A stretch of DNA of 64,000 nucleotides from Schizochytrium sp. TIO01. Taxonomy: Eukaryota; Sar; Bigyra; Thraustochytrida; Thraustochytriidae. Shown one piece after another: positions 32,299 through 43,060 of this stretch. How positions within the stretch are numbered: the stretch's first letter is position 1; each line of letters starts with the position of its first letter. The position numbers and the translations under genes are program-made. Under the pieces are notes generated by a model. The model searched no databases. It was not told the DNA's origin and was given only the letters and a program-made list of their open reading frames with translations. The DNA is taken from assembly GCA_004764695.1 (NCBI GenBank), contig SMSO01000031.1:866600-930599 (forward strand), in the 5' to 3' direction.

Positions 32299-32829
32299 AT
32301 GGGAGTCTTCGCGTCGTGCTTTAAACCCAAGCTCAAGTCGGTTCCGGAGGTGGATGTAGGCCACATGCTTGGCGACTGGAAGGTGATTGCTGTAATCCCG
32401 ACACCCTTTGAGAAGAATGGATACAACCCTACGGAAAAGTACACTTGGGATGAGGCCAAGCAGCGAATTGATGTGGACTTCACGCTTAACAAGGGAGCTC
32501 TCGACGGTCCTGTAAAATCAATCCCCCAACACGTTTACACCGGGAGCTTTCCCAAGTCCACTGGTGAGTGGCAAGCCTCTCCGATGTGGCCCATCAAGCT
32601 CAGCTATGTTATCATGGCTCTTGATACCGAGCAGTATAGTTGGGTTCTTGTTGGCCATCCTAGTCGCTCTTTCCTCTGGCTCATGGGTCGGGAAACTTCA
32701 CTCCCGCAGAACATCATTGACCAGAACCTAGAACTGGCGAAAAAGGAGGGCTTCAACCTTGATAACCTCGTTTACCCCAAGCACAATGGACAAGATCCGG
32801 CCAACTCCGCCTCTTCAACAAATAAGTAA
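32299..32829 (+). CDS. Blc/apolipoprotein D-type lipocalin with acylation signal
   Basis: Lipocalins bind small hydrophobic ligands; the Blc group binds lysophospholipids and fatty acids and is tied to membrane stress. The 176-residue frame has the hallmark GxW in MLGDWKVIAVIP, then an EKNGYNPTEKYTW strand. The MWPIKLSYVIMALDTEQYSW and VGHPSRSFLWLMGR blocks, close to bacterial Blc, follow. The C-terminal helix INQNLE-like segment plus GFNLDNLVYP is also present. Bacterial members carry a lipobox signal peptide; here it is replaced by MGVFASC, which fits N-myristoylation at Gly2 with Ser6 and possible palmitoylation at Cys7. That would anchor the protein on the cytosolic face of a membrane. 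No intron is needed. Confidence 0.9.
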   Translation: MGVFASCFKPKLKSVPEVDVGHMLGDWKVIAVIPTPFEKNGYNPTEKYTWDEAKQRIDVDFTLNKGALDGPVKSIPQHVYTGSFPKSTGEWQASPMWPIKLSYVIMALDTEQYSWVLVGHPSRSFLWLMGRETSLPQNIIDQNLELAKKEGFNLDNLVYPKHNGQDPANSASSTNK

Positions 32830-33341
32830 GGTAGCCCATCGGATCTGTTTTGTTATATTTTTGCGACTGCTGTTGTAGTACCCATCGCCACGTGCTTTTC
32901 TATGTAGAGTATCAAATTTTTCTGCAGATATAACACATTCATTACATACAAATTTACATTTAACCTTTAAGAGGTTTATTTTGTCATCCTCTATTTTAAC
33001 CTTTAAATACGTACGAAGACACGAAGACAGGTTTTCACGATGTTTTCGTTACATAGGAAATGTTAAATCTATTTTACGAAATTTGTTGTTTGCCTGGCCT
33101 TTAGAATTAATCAACTGTAGCCATGATAAATTAAACTGTACAATTTCGCCGCAATTAGAAAACCGAAAGGTATACATTCTTAAAGTGGGGCCAGGAACTT
33201 TGGGCCTGACAAGGATCCAAAGTCTGAACAGAGGTTCAAATGGAATCGCAATTTACCTGAACAGGGCATATTTATTTCATACGTCAACTAGTTCTGATTT
33301 CGAATACATCACACCATTCCATCTTTCTGCAGAGAGAACTT
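32830..33341. other. Tail-to-tail spacer
   Basis: This AT-rich convergent spacer shows no gene or repeat. Confidence 0.5.
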
Positions 33342-34080
33342 TTAAGGTTCTATGACTTGGTTATTTTGAACAACGTCCATGATTTCTTGCCAAATGTCAT
33401 CACCAGACTGTTCAGTATCTTCAGAAAGCCAAGACAGAGAAAGAGAATCCGTTATGCTTGGCGGCGACGGGGGCATTGATGTCATTTTCATCATGCCCAA
33501 ATCACGCTGATCCTCTGCATACACTTTCCACATTTTCCAAGTCCGAAGTGTAAGGTGATATTCATGAAAACGTCTCGCCTGGACTTCGCGACACCGGATC
33601 TTGACGCATAAGATATGCTGCTTCTGCCCATGCATGAAGATATTGCCGTAGATTCCTAAGTCGATCATGGCTTTTGCTTTGCGTGCTCAGATTCCTCCAT
33701 TCATGGAACACATGTTTCATGCTCATGAAACCTTTCCAGGCATTGAAGAGATCTCTCTTCCTTCGGATATCCACACGTTCAACCTTGAACCTGCATGCTG
33801 CAATACAGGTGAGTCTCCAATCAGCAAGTTCTTCCACGAGATCTGCCCACGCGTTAAAGACCGCTTTCACTAAATGCGAGGCCCGAGCAAACCTACCCCA
33901 GGGTCGCAAATCAAACTCGTCATTGCTGACATACTTATCAAATTGTTCTTCAAAACGACTGTCGTCCTCAATTACGCTTCTTTCTTGATATCTCTCTATA
34001 CCTAGACTGTGGTTCACTCCATCGTCCGCAAGGTCTTCTGTAAGCGCAACAGCGTCGAAGTCATCATAGTCGCCTTCCAT
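33342..34080 (-). CDS. Trp-rich SFI1-like repeat protein, reading frame broken near 33585
   Basis: The frame starts at ATG 34080 (upstream in-frame codons include no ATG). An acidic N-terminus of about 60 residues is followed by spaced aromatic repeats such as VKAVFNAWADLVEELADW, DLFNAWKGFM, HVFHEWRNLS and YLHAWAEAAYL. Another repeat, LRTWKMWKVY, lies in the +1 frame. This spacing is typical of SFI1-type centrin-binding helices at basal bodies and centrosomes. The first frame stops at TGA (about 33566) while the pattern continues in the other frame to a stop at 33342. The change of frame must fall within about 33566-33605. It could be a sequencing indel, a real frameshift, or a short non-consensus intron. 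The total would be about 245 residues. Confidence 0.55.
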
Positions 34081-35568
34081 GCCGCATGCCGTTGCCGTCA
34101 ACAAGTGAAACGAACCACGAACGAAGCACTGCCCAGGTACTGCTGCAGTGCTGGCTGTCACTAAAGCAGCTAGTCGCAAAAGTCACGCAGCCGTAGCGCA
34201 GCTCCCCCCAGCCAACGAGGTGGATGTCATTTGGCTTTTCTAGACCGCGCTGTGGCTTTTATTCTGTATGATCAATCAATTGATTCTTCAAAATGACTTT
34301 TTTATTTTCGATAACAATTTTCACTCCAAGAGTTTTTGTTTTGAGAATGTACAGGAAATGAATGAAATTGTCTGTGAAACGAATTCATGCTTCTTGTGTT
34401 CTGCATCCACGCTATGATGTTCGACGTCCATACACTCCTCAAGCTTGAACAAACTGCCGATGTCTTGAGCCAACAAGAACGAGCATCTTTCGAGCATCTT
34501 GTTATTATACAACAGCATTTATACAAACACATTACACGGCTATCGAGCTGCAGGTTCTAGCTTGAAATCGCAAACGTCCCATTGCTGCATGCTATTATAA
34601 TTTGCGGTGCTTCCTTCCCCCGTCGGCCCTTTCGACGTCTTCAATGCTCCCATTGAGACCGGGATTGGCGAGCACCTTGATGTGGTATTATTTATTTGTA
34701 CCTCGAGGTAATTCAAGGTTCTAAAGATGATGGCCGCGATGGGTTAAATAAATGTGCAAGGGAGCACCTGACTCTGGAGCATAAGACCTGCTCGAAGAAC
34801 CCTCTGTGCCACATCATTGGAATGCGCCGCGAACGGTGCGCCCTGCGACTTCGTAAGAGCCTGCGTGTGTCTACCAACTACTTACTTGAAGTAGTTAGTG
34901 AGACGAATTGCAATTCGTTCTCCACCATATCAAGACTCACCCAGTCGAGACCTTGAATGCCGCTATGGTTTTACTTTATAGGAATCAATCATCATTTGGG
35001 CATGAACTCTTTCCACTAAAAACACGCTAAAAGATGCTTTGTCAGGAAGTACAATTTGGCATTTCAAAGGTTTTGAGCAGTAGTTTGTTGTTTTTTAATT
35101 GGAAAAACTGATTTCAAAGTTCAAGGCCGTAAGGAGAAGCCTTAGTTTTATATACGTAATACAGTAGATATCTAGGTCCTGGTAGTAGGCTCGAAGTTCT
35201 CATCAATGAGGTTGGATGTGATGGTTTTGTGAAGAGTTCTTGCAATTGCGCGACGACTATGGCGAGCTTGGCTGCGCTCGTGTTTATTTTCGTGAGTGTA
35301 CGAGCAGAATACAGTAGCGCTGAGGGATCGTTAATGTAAAATGCGAGTTGCCTCTACTGAAATGAAAGATTGCGGAGGTTATAGTGACATCGGTAATTCA
35401 AGCACACATCTAGTATTAGAATACATTAGCGACTAACTAACTGCCTAGGTAGCACTGTGCACTGCAGAAGGCAAACACAAAATACGGAATTTTGACGAAG
35501 CCAGAGCTGCAAGTGATCAAGACGCCCGGGACAACGTGAGGTTGTTGACATAGGCCAGTGAAAGTGCC
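34081..35568. other. Intergenic spacer
   Basis: No gene is seen in 1.5 kb. A hairpin with 8-bp arms (AACTACTT / AAGTAGTT) is at 34876-34896. The right end should contain the GNAT promoter. Confidence 0.5.
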
Positions 35569-36309
35569 ATGAGTGTGTCTCGAGTGCTTGTGCCCTCTGT
35601 GGGCTTTGCAGTAGCTGGACTGAGTGCAATGGCAGCACTGCGGGCCAAGAAGACTACCTTCTCACTATCAAGCAACAACAGCAGCAGGAGCAAGAAAGCC
35701 TTGAGCACCAAAGCTGCTGACGGTGTGGTCGTTGATGCAAAAGGAGTTAAGCATGCTCCCTCAGATGTGAAATATGTTCGTGAGTGCAAGGTCAATGACC
35801 TGGAATTGCGCATTATGTCCGAACTCGTGAATGTTGCTTTCTATGAAGGCGACGGCATGATTTGGACTCAGGGTCAAAGGTTCCGTATGAGCCAAGATGG
35901 TGAGGATGCCCGCAAGATCGCTGAAGCAGCTGACTCGACATTGCTTGTCTATGAAGACCCCGTTAACAATCAGCTTGAAGGCTGTGTTCGTGTCGACTGG
36001 GACATCGAGAATGATGTGGGCCACTTCTCCATGGTCTCTGTCCCCATGCTCTACGGTGGCCGAGGCATTGGCTCATTGCTTGTACAAGCTGCACAGCTGT
36101 ACCTTAAGGAAAAGCTCTCTCCAAAGGGCGAAATTGTGATGGACGTAATCAGTATTCGTGAGGATCTCTTCGGATTCTACGGTCGTCGTGGTTTCAAGCG
36201 CATCGGACCTGTTGACCTTCCTGACGAACTGAAGGACCGAGCTTGCCCTGAATTTCGCCATGTTCGATTCGAGTTGATGAAGAAGCCCATCTCCGAGGTC
36301 AAACCTTAA
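35569..36309 (+). CDS. GNAT-family N-acetyltransferase with N-terminal hydrophobic leader
   Basis: GNAT enzymes transfer an acetyl group from acetyl-CoA to an amine. The 246-residue single-exon protein has the acetyl-CoA loop in LYGGRGIGSLLVQAAQ (about 160-175), preceded by the LEGCVRVDWDI beta strand and followed by FGFYGRRGFKRIG, the usual motif B region. Residues 1-30 are hydrophobic, Ala/Val-rich and basic without acidic residues. They are followed by a Ser/Lys-rich linker, consistent with a mitochondrial presequence or signal anchor. The substrate cannot be told from sequence. ATG 35569 is the only good start. Confidence 0.8.
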   Translation: MSVSRVLVPSVGFAVAGLSAMAALRAKKTTFSLSSNNSSRSKKALSTKAADGVVVDAKGVKHAPSDVKYVRECKVNDLELRIMSELVNVAFYEGDGMIWTQGQRFRMSQDGEDARKIAEAADSTLLVYEDPVNNQLEGCVRVDWDIENDVGHFSMVSVPMLYGGRGIGSLLVQAAQLYLKEKLSPKGEIVMDVISIREDLFGFYGRRGFKRIGPVDLPDELKDRACPEFRHVRFELMKKPISEVKP

Positions 36310-37353
36310 AGTAAAACTTTTTGCCTCATCGATGTGACACTTTGAAGGTACCTGGTATCCCAAACAAATTTGAAAAGATCTACGCTTGATGCAGAAACTT
36401 CAAGCTCTTCGTTTATGGCTCCCCCTTTATGACACATAGCTATCCAAGATAAAACGTTAATCTTATCTTATTCTAGATATTTTTTCTATTCGTGCAGTTT
36501 ACCTTCAGAACATGTAGATAAACAGCTTTCTGGTCTTCTCCTTCCATTCGTATGTATAAATGCACTATCATAAACAGGTATTTTTTATCGATCTGGAGTT
36601 CATCCATCTGAAAAACTGTATTGAGAGATAGTGAAGCGCAGTTTCTTAAAGTGGTACTTTACAAATACCAGCCAGTGAATCCTATTTTTAAGTCTGCACA
36701 AAGATCTTTCTCCAGGAAGCTCTTTAGATAGAGCACGCTTCTCGACACTTTGTTTTAGCGCTTTATATAAACACGCACAGCACAACTTTTGATAAAGAGG
36801 ATTTGCGACTTCAAGTTATTTCTAATAAAAATATCCCTTATTGCCAAGAAATATGTGGGAATCAAATAGACTAGAAGTAGGCCTCTAAGATTTGGATCTT
36901 TCTTCTCTTTATTAGATTCCATCCTCGATTCGCCGATGCTTAAAAACTGCCCTCACTCACTCACGCAATCTCTGTACCTGATTCTTTTTCTGTTTGTATA
37001 TTTCTCATTCTGACCTTAACTCCTTGGTGCGACCTTGCGCAGTTTCGCCTATTTGGTTGCTAAGAACTAAAAAAAAAAAATAAGATAGCACTCCCAGGCC
37101 AAGTGACCATTATAATGAACATCTGCGGCTAAAAATCTAGCTCAGGCTGACCTTAGAAGACCTCGCGCACCGAAGAACCTAATATCACGAAGGTATGATA
37201 TATACTCTCAAGGCAACAGCATGACGCCAGTACAAAAGTGACTAAACTCCTAACAAACCACAAGCACTGGAGGCCGTCTAACTACACTTTCTTTTCTTGT
37301 AGTTTTCTAATGTATTCTTCACCTGAAAGAAACTACAAGAGAGGAACAAGCAA
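36310..37353. other. Intergenic spacer before the ABC transporter pair
   Basis: No gene is seen. It does not visibly resemble the spacer before the second transporter copy, so promoters were not conserved after the duplication. Confidence 0.5.
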
Positions 37354-40300
37354 ATGTACCCAAACAATAACTTAATGCAAGAATTTGACACTGCGACCAT
37401 GGATCTCGAAGCTGGGGGTGAAAATGCTCACGTTAACCCCGAGACGAAAGTCACGCCCAAAGAACTCGCAGCAGCTGACGAGGCACTCCTCGGTAACAGC
37501 ATCGACTTTGGTGAATGGGCTGATGCTAGAAAGTCACGCATCAATGGTGCCAAACGGACACCAAAAGACACCAGTGTTCTAGGCCGAGCTTTCATCACGT
37601 GGATGTATAAGGTTGTGTTCAAGGGATGGAGACAACCTTTGAGCAAAGACGATCTGCCTGGTCTCAACCCAGACTACTTATCTGCATCGCTTTATCTTCG
37701 GTTTCATGAAGAATGGGAGAAAGTGAGTACCGAAAAAGGTACCAAACATAGCTTTCAGCGGGCTATGCTCCGAGTGCCTCAAATTCGTTTTACCATCATC
37801 CTCGGCAGTATACTCTCATCAATCCAAGGACTATTGGCCACAGTTGGCAGACCCTTGATTCTTAGAACGATTGTCAATTCTGTTGACTCCGATGCAGGAA
37901 CCAAGGAAAATGTTATCTTAGTCATCATTTTTGCTATTATTGTTGGTATTGAAGGATGGGCCGGTGTCATGGGCCGCCAGCTTCTTGCCGAGGAGTTTGC
38001 AACGCAGTTTCAAATTTGTTCAAGCTCTGCCGTGTACAATAAGATGCTTCGTATCGATACACAACGCCAGCAACCTGGACAGTCTTCAGAGTCTAGTTTG
38101 ATCGGCAACGATATTGTCCGTGCCTATGAAAATATCAGAATTGCAGCTCAACTTCCAATGGCTCTTAGTAGCGTAGTTGGTGGTCTCATTGTTCTCGTAT
38201 TGCTTGTCGGCAAGAGCTCTCTTATTGGCATCGGAATCATGCTTCTAATTCTCATTCTGAATATGCTCATGGGCAAAATCACTCACGGAATTGAACAGAA
38301 GAACCTCAAGGCTGCTGATGAGCGTCTGTCTATGCTATCTGCGGTCCTTGAAGGTATTCGTGCTGTCAAGCTCTTTGGCTGGGAAGAGAAATATCGCAAC
38401 AAAATGAACGAAGTTCGTGATGAAGAATGTGTTCATATCCGTAACTATCGACTCGCTCATGTCACATCCATTGCATCAGGTAGAGCAAGCCCAGTCCTAT
38501 CTGCAATGGGTACCTTAGTGTTCTATGCAATGAGTAGAAGCTCCCTTGACCTTGCAAATGCCTATGCTGCTGTAAGTGTCTTTCAGGCATTGCGCCTTGG
38601 CCTTATTTATGTTCCCCTCTGCATGACGGCATTCCTGGCATTTGACGTGACACTAAAACGTCTGAACGAATACTTCGGACGCCCAGATAAAGCCAAGCGG
38701 TCCTATCTGCCAAATCCAACACCTGGCACCAACGCGCCTCTGGTGGAGTTGGACCCGTGCTCCCTAGGCTGGGTTTTTACCGAATCTGATGAAGGTATTA
38801 TACTGCGTGATGTTCAACTCAAAGTTAACCCTGGAGAAATCGTTGCAATTGTCGGTGGTGTCGGTGAAGGCAAATCTACGTTACTCGCGACTGTAGCACA
38901 AGCTATTCAACCGCTCCGGTGGTCCAACGACACGCATCAGTCCCCTGTACGCACGACAAAGAGCATTGGCTTTGCACCTCAGAAACCATTTGTTGTTTGC
39001 GGCACTCTGAAACAGAATGTACTTCTTGGACGTCCATTTGACCAGGAACGTTTTGATAATGCCTTGTTTGCAAGTGGTTTGCACACGGACATTCCCAACT
39101 TACCTGGTGGGATCTACACGGAGATTGGCGAACGTGGCACGACTCTGTCTGGCGGTCAACAAGCGCGAATGGCAGTGGCTCGTAGTTTGTATGCTGAACC
39201 ACGTCTGCTATGTTTCGACGATATTCTTGCTGCTGTAGATGCGAAGATGTGTGCTCATATGTTTGAGCACGCGATTCTGCGCCAGGTACGTCCGTCTGCA
39301 AGTTCTGGACCAAGTAGAAGTGGGCGTGCATGTGTGGTCGCGATGAATCAGCTTGCATTGTTGCCTCGTGTAGACCGCATTGTATATATCGGCAAAGGCA
39401 GGGTACTTGCAAGCGGGAGCTACGATGATTTGCTGGAGAGCTGTAAGGAGTTCTCTGAGTTTGTAGAATGCACAAAGCTACTACAGGAGGAAACTGAGGA
39501 AGACGCTGAAATTGTGAAAGGAATTGCACAGAAATCCTCCAGCGATGACTCTAGAGGCCTCACACCCGCTGAGGAGGCAGAAGATATTATTCGTGGCAGC
39601 AGCAAACTCTCTGAGGCATTGCCGCTGCCAAATTCCGAATTCGCTAGCTATGAAAAGGAGAATAACGATACCATATTGGGCACAGAGAAGTTGACGCAAG
39701 GCAATGTCACTCTTGGTGTCTACAAAGCCTACGTTAAGGCTGTTGGGCCCTTGTTCATGCTCACTGCTCTGATTCTTTGTATGTCTGGCTATATCATGAT
39801 GGCCCTCAACGACTACTGGCTCACACGCTGGTCTGAAGCTATGGATGACCCAAACAATACCCGTACGAAGGGCTTCTTTGCGGGCGTCTATGCAGCTCTG
39901 AGCATCGGCTTCGGCATGATGATCATGACTACAAGTTGGATGCTCTGCTTTGGTGGTGTTCGAGCATCTCGAAGCTTGCATCACTCTATGTTGACTCGGC
40001 TGCTGCGAGCACCCTTGGAATGGTTTGAGAGTAACTCAAGCGGACGCATAATGTCTCGTTTCAGCGGCGATCTGTCCAAAGTCGATATGATTCTTAGTCT
40101 TACTGTAGACAACTGGTTGCAGATACTTTGTACACTTTTGGTCCAGCTTGGCGTTATTTGTTATGCTGTGCCAATAGCAGCTGCTCTTGTTGTTGTAGTT
40201 GCGGTAATTTTTTATGTTGTTGTAGTTGCTGCAGATCGTTCATCTCGAGAGTCGCGTCGCATCGCCAACAGCAACCTCTCCCCACTGTTGTCGAATGCAG

Positions 40301-41514
40301 GCGAAGCAACTCGAGGAAGAGATGTTGCTGCTGTTATGGAGACCGGGCCGTTTTTTGAAGCTCGTCATCGCTTAGCGAGTGACGAATATGCACGAGCCAA
40401 CTTTGTCGCCGGTTCCATCATCAACTGGTGTCAACTGATGGCACACTATCTGTCATTTTCAGTTGCCGTATTTTCAACGCTGATGTTAGTGCTTCTTCGT
40501 AATGCGTTTGGAAACTCTGACCTGCTCGCGTTAGTCATTGTGTACTGTGTCAACCTTCCATATTTCGCTGCAATGCTTACTCAAAATACAATTCGCATGA
40601 ACAGCTATTTTACCTCGTATGAGCGACTGCTCGAATACGAGACCCTAAAAGAGGAAGATGCTCTTGATGAAAGAGCACTCGAACTCTACAATGACTATCT
40701 TGATCCCAAACCTCCTGCATCGCAATGGCCAACCAAAGGTGCCATTGAATTCAGAAACGTCGAACTGCGATACAGACCCGGAGCACCACTTGTACTCAAG
40801 GGTGTGACATTTACTGTCCAAGGCGGGCAGTCGCTTGGTATTTGCGGTAGAACTGGTGCGGGGAAGAGCTCCACGATATCTTGTTTGTTTCGGCTGCGTC
40901 CCATATCAGGAGGCGCGGTTCTCGTTGACGGCAGGGATGTTGGCACAATTGATCTCAATATTCTGAGAAATCGCATCACAATCATTCCTCAGGATCCGGT
41001 GCTGATCTCTGGTACACTAGCAACAAATCTTGATCCGTTTGGCGAGACCAGCGCTGAAGAAATGCGAGAAGCCCTCCAGATCGTAGGCCTTGGCAATCGC
41101 GTGTCTCTGGACGACCCTGTAGAGGCGTCTGGACGGAACTGGTCAGCTGGCGAGCGGCAGCTGATTTGTTTTGCTCGTGCATTGCTACGTCCGAACAAGG
41201 TTCTGGTGTTGGACGAGCCGAGTTCTGCCATTGATTTGAACACGGATGATGCAATCCACGAGATGATTCGTGAGCAGTTCTATCGTCGTCGTCGGTGCAC
41301 GGTGCTGTGTATTGCACATCGGTTGCAGACGATTGCAACATATGACAGGATTGCAGTTATGCAAGATGGTGAGGTGTTGGAGTTTGGTTCTCCTATGGAT
41401 TTGTTGCATGATGATAGCTCTGAGTTACATTCAATGGTATCGGCGCTTGGCCCGGCATCACAGCAGCATATTCGCGACTTGGCGATACGCTCATGGAATG
41501 AGTTGAAAGAGTAA
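37354..41514 (+). CDS. ABCC-type (MRP) full ABC transporter, copy 1
   Basis: ABCC proteins export conjugated organic anions and drugs by ATP hydrolysis. This intronless 1386-residue protein has the TMD1-NBD1-TMD2-NBD2 layout without an extra N-terminal TMD0, like short MRPs. NBD1 has Walker A GGVGEGKST (about 500), signature LSGGQQ (about 598) and a Walker B ending FDD, so the catalytic Glu is replaced as is usual in ABCC NBD1. NBD2 has Walker A GRTGAGKSS (about 1165), a WSAGERQ variant signature (about 1262), LVLDEPSS with the catalytic Glu, and an IAHRLQTI H-loop. One ATP site is therefore expected to be weak. The neighbouring 43061 gene is a close paralogue. The substrate is unknown. Confidence 0.93.
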   Translation: MYPNNNLMQEFDTATMDLEAGGENAHVNPETKVTPKELAAADEALLGNSIDFGEWADARKSRINGAKRTPKDTSVLGRAFITWMYKVVFKGWRQPLSKDDLPGLNPDYLSASLYLRFHEEWEKVSTEKGTKHSFQRAMLRVPQIRFTIILGSILSSIQGLLATVGRPLILRTIVNSVDSDAGTKENVILVIIFAIIVGIEGWAGVMGRQLLAEEFATQFQICSSSAVYNKMLRIDTQRQQPGQSSESSLIGNDIVRAYENIRIAAQLPMALSSVVGGLIVLVLLVGKSSLIGIGIMLLILILNMLMGKITHGIEQKNLKAADERLSMLSAVLEGIRAVKLFGWEEKYRNKMNEVRDEECVHIRNYRLAHVTSIASGRASPVLSAMGTLVFYAMSRSSLDLANAYAAVSVFQALRLGLIYVPLCMTAFLAFDVTLKRLNEYFGRPDKAKRSYLPNPTPGTNAPLVELDPCSLGWVFTESDEGIILRDVQLKVNPGEIVAIVGGVGEGKSTLLATVAQAIQPLRWSNDTHQSPVRTTKSIGFAPQKPFVVCGTLKQNVLLGRPFDQERFDNALFASGLHTDIPNLPGGIYTEIGERGTTLSGGQQARMAVARSLYAEPRLLCFDDILAAVDAKMCAHMFEHAILRQVRPSASSGPSRSGRACVVAMNQLALLPRVDRIVYIGKGRVLASGSYDDLLESCKEFSEFVECTKLLQEETEEDAEIVKGIAQKSSSDDSRGLTPAEEAEDIIRGSSKLSEALPLPNSEFASYEKENNDTILGTEKLTQGNVTLGVYKAYVKAVGPLFMLTALILCMSGYIMMALNDYWLTRWSEAMDDPNNTRTKGFFAGVYAALSIGFGMMIMTTSWMLCFGGVRASRSLHHSMLTRLLRAPLEWFESNSSGRIMSRFSGDLSKVDMILSLTVDNWLQILCTLLVQLGVICYAVPIAAALVVVVAVIFYVVVVAADRSSRESRRIANSNLSPLLSNAGEATRGRDVAAVMETGPFFEARHRLASDEYARANFVAGSIINWCQLMAHYLSFSVAVFSTLMLVLLRNAFGNSDLLALVIVYCVNLPYFAAMLTQNTIRMNSYFTSYERLLEYETLKEEDALDERALELYNDYLDPKPPASQWPTKGAIEFRNVELRYRPGAPLVLKGVTFTVQGGQSLGICGRTGAGKSSTISCLFRLRPISGGAVLVDGRDVGTIDLNILRNRITIIPQDPVLISGTLATNLDPFGETSAEEMREALQIVGLGNRVSLDDPVEASGRNWSAGERQLICFARALLRPNKVLVLDEPSSAIDLNTDDAIHEMIREQFYRRRRCTVLCIAHRLQTIATYDRIAVMQDGEVLEFGSPMDLLHDDSSELHSMVSALGPASQQHIRDLAIRSWNELKE

Positions 41515-43060
41515 ATTGGTTCTTAAATTATGCTGTGGATTTCAATTAAAACCGAATGGAATGTAAGACTTAAGTTTTATTTTATAGAGGTGACTTGAAC
41601 GAAATTTGAACACCTCAATTGAACGGCGTTATGTTACAAGCATTACTTGAATCCGAACTTTGCCTGAGGCTTCCGTTTTAAAGTCAATTTGACATTCGGG
41701 TGTCTGATATTCCTCGGTCATACAGGTTCATGGCCGAAGACGGCGTCTTTTCTTCGAGCATAGGGTCATTGATCTACTTATTCTGCGCATGGTTCTTGCA
41801 TCTCTTTGAGAAGTCTGTTGTCCCGCCTTTGTGAATTTGTCCCTTAAGTCCTGCTAAAGGCAGTTTCCTACATCTGTACTGCAGTTGTAGGAAAGAAATT
41901 GCAAACGTTTTTAATAGTACCTACCATATTGATTTACAGATGAAGCAATGTTGACGAGTCAGAGGCAATTTCTCAAATTCCTTTACCTTGGGTAAAACCT
42001 CGAGATAATTGAAAGCACTCATTACAGAGGAATAAAAGAGATAAAACAGGAGTTGAGATGAACAAAGTTGTCTAAATTTTCGATTTCAATTCTTATTTGA
42101 CTTCAGACCGCGTCGCCTTGATGAAGATCTCGTGGTGATTTTAGGAGAAGGCTCTTTATCATATGCATCCCTAGAGGAGTTCGTATGTCAGATAGTTCTA
42201 GCAACCTTTTCGACAATGTCTTCGTATACGCTTTCTAACATTCTCTTTGAGATCGATCCCTAGCACCTTTAAATTATGTGCTTCTTCCTGGTTTTCCCCA
42301 GTTCTTCCATCGGGTATGCAAATATATATAAAAGCCTATCCAGCTCTCGGTTCTGTTGCTCCGCTCTCTGTTCTGTTGTTCTGCTCTCTGTTCAATCACA
42401 AAGATCAGAATGACCATACTGCGGGAGAGCACATCAACTCACTGGTTGTGCGCTGTACTCACATATGATGTGAACTCCACGGTCGGAGGTGCCCTCGTTC
42501 TAGCTCACCGGTCATCAGTGCGGATTCCGTCCACAGGAATTGTTGCAATTACTTTACGTTCTGCATGGTGGTGAAACACGTCTTGTGCATGCCTGCCCTG
42601 AACCGGAGACAGTCAGCCATTCACTGAGCGCGAACAATTGCAGCTTCCTTAGCCGTTTTCTTTAGCATAGCACGAAGTACCAAGTGAAGTATGGATCCCA
42701 CAAAACGAAGCACCTCCTATTTATAGTAGTCAAGGTACGTACATATGATGCCCAAGCACGGCATTACATTTGGTGTTGTGTTATCTGCTTTGCAAAGCCT
42801 GGGGTAGTTAGCTGTAGTGCAGAAACAACGTCCGAGGTCATCTTCACGGGGAGTGGCAATCATAGTCCGCTGGGAGATTAAAGAAAAGTTGAGCAATGCA
42901 TGACGAACGGATTTAATTAGACTTTAGAGGGTACTTTTCTTGGCACTATTTACGAAACTGTAATATAGAAGAACAACTTGAAGATTGAAATTGTAGCCAG
43001 AATCAACCACGAAGCAAAACTCAAACTTAAGTTGGAGCCTGAAATCAAGTTCAGGTCAAT
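41515..43060. other. Spacer between the two ABC transporter copies
   Basis: 1.5 kb without a recognisable gene. It shows no obvious similarity to the flanks of copy 1, so the homologous segment is confined to the coding sequence. Confidence 0.55.

Noticed and set aside
41515-43060. Possible mobile element mediating the ABC duplication
   Set aside because: No terminal repeats, target duplications or element-encoded proteins are visible in the spacer or flanks.
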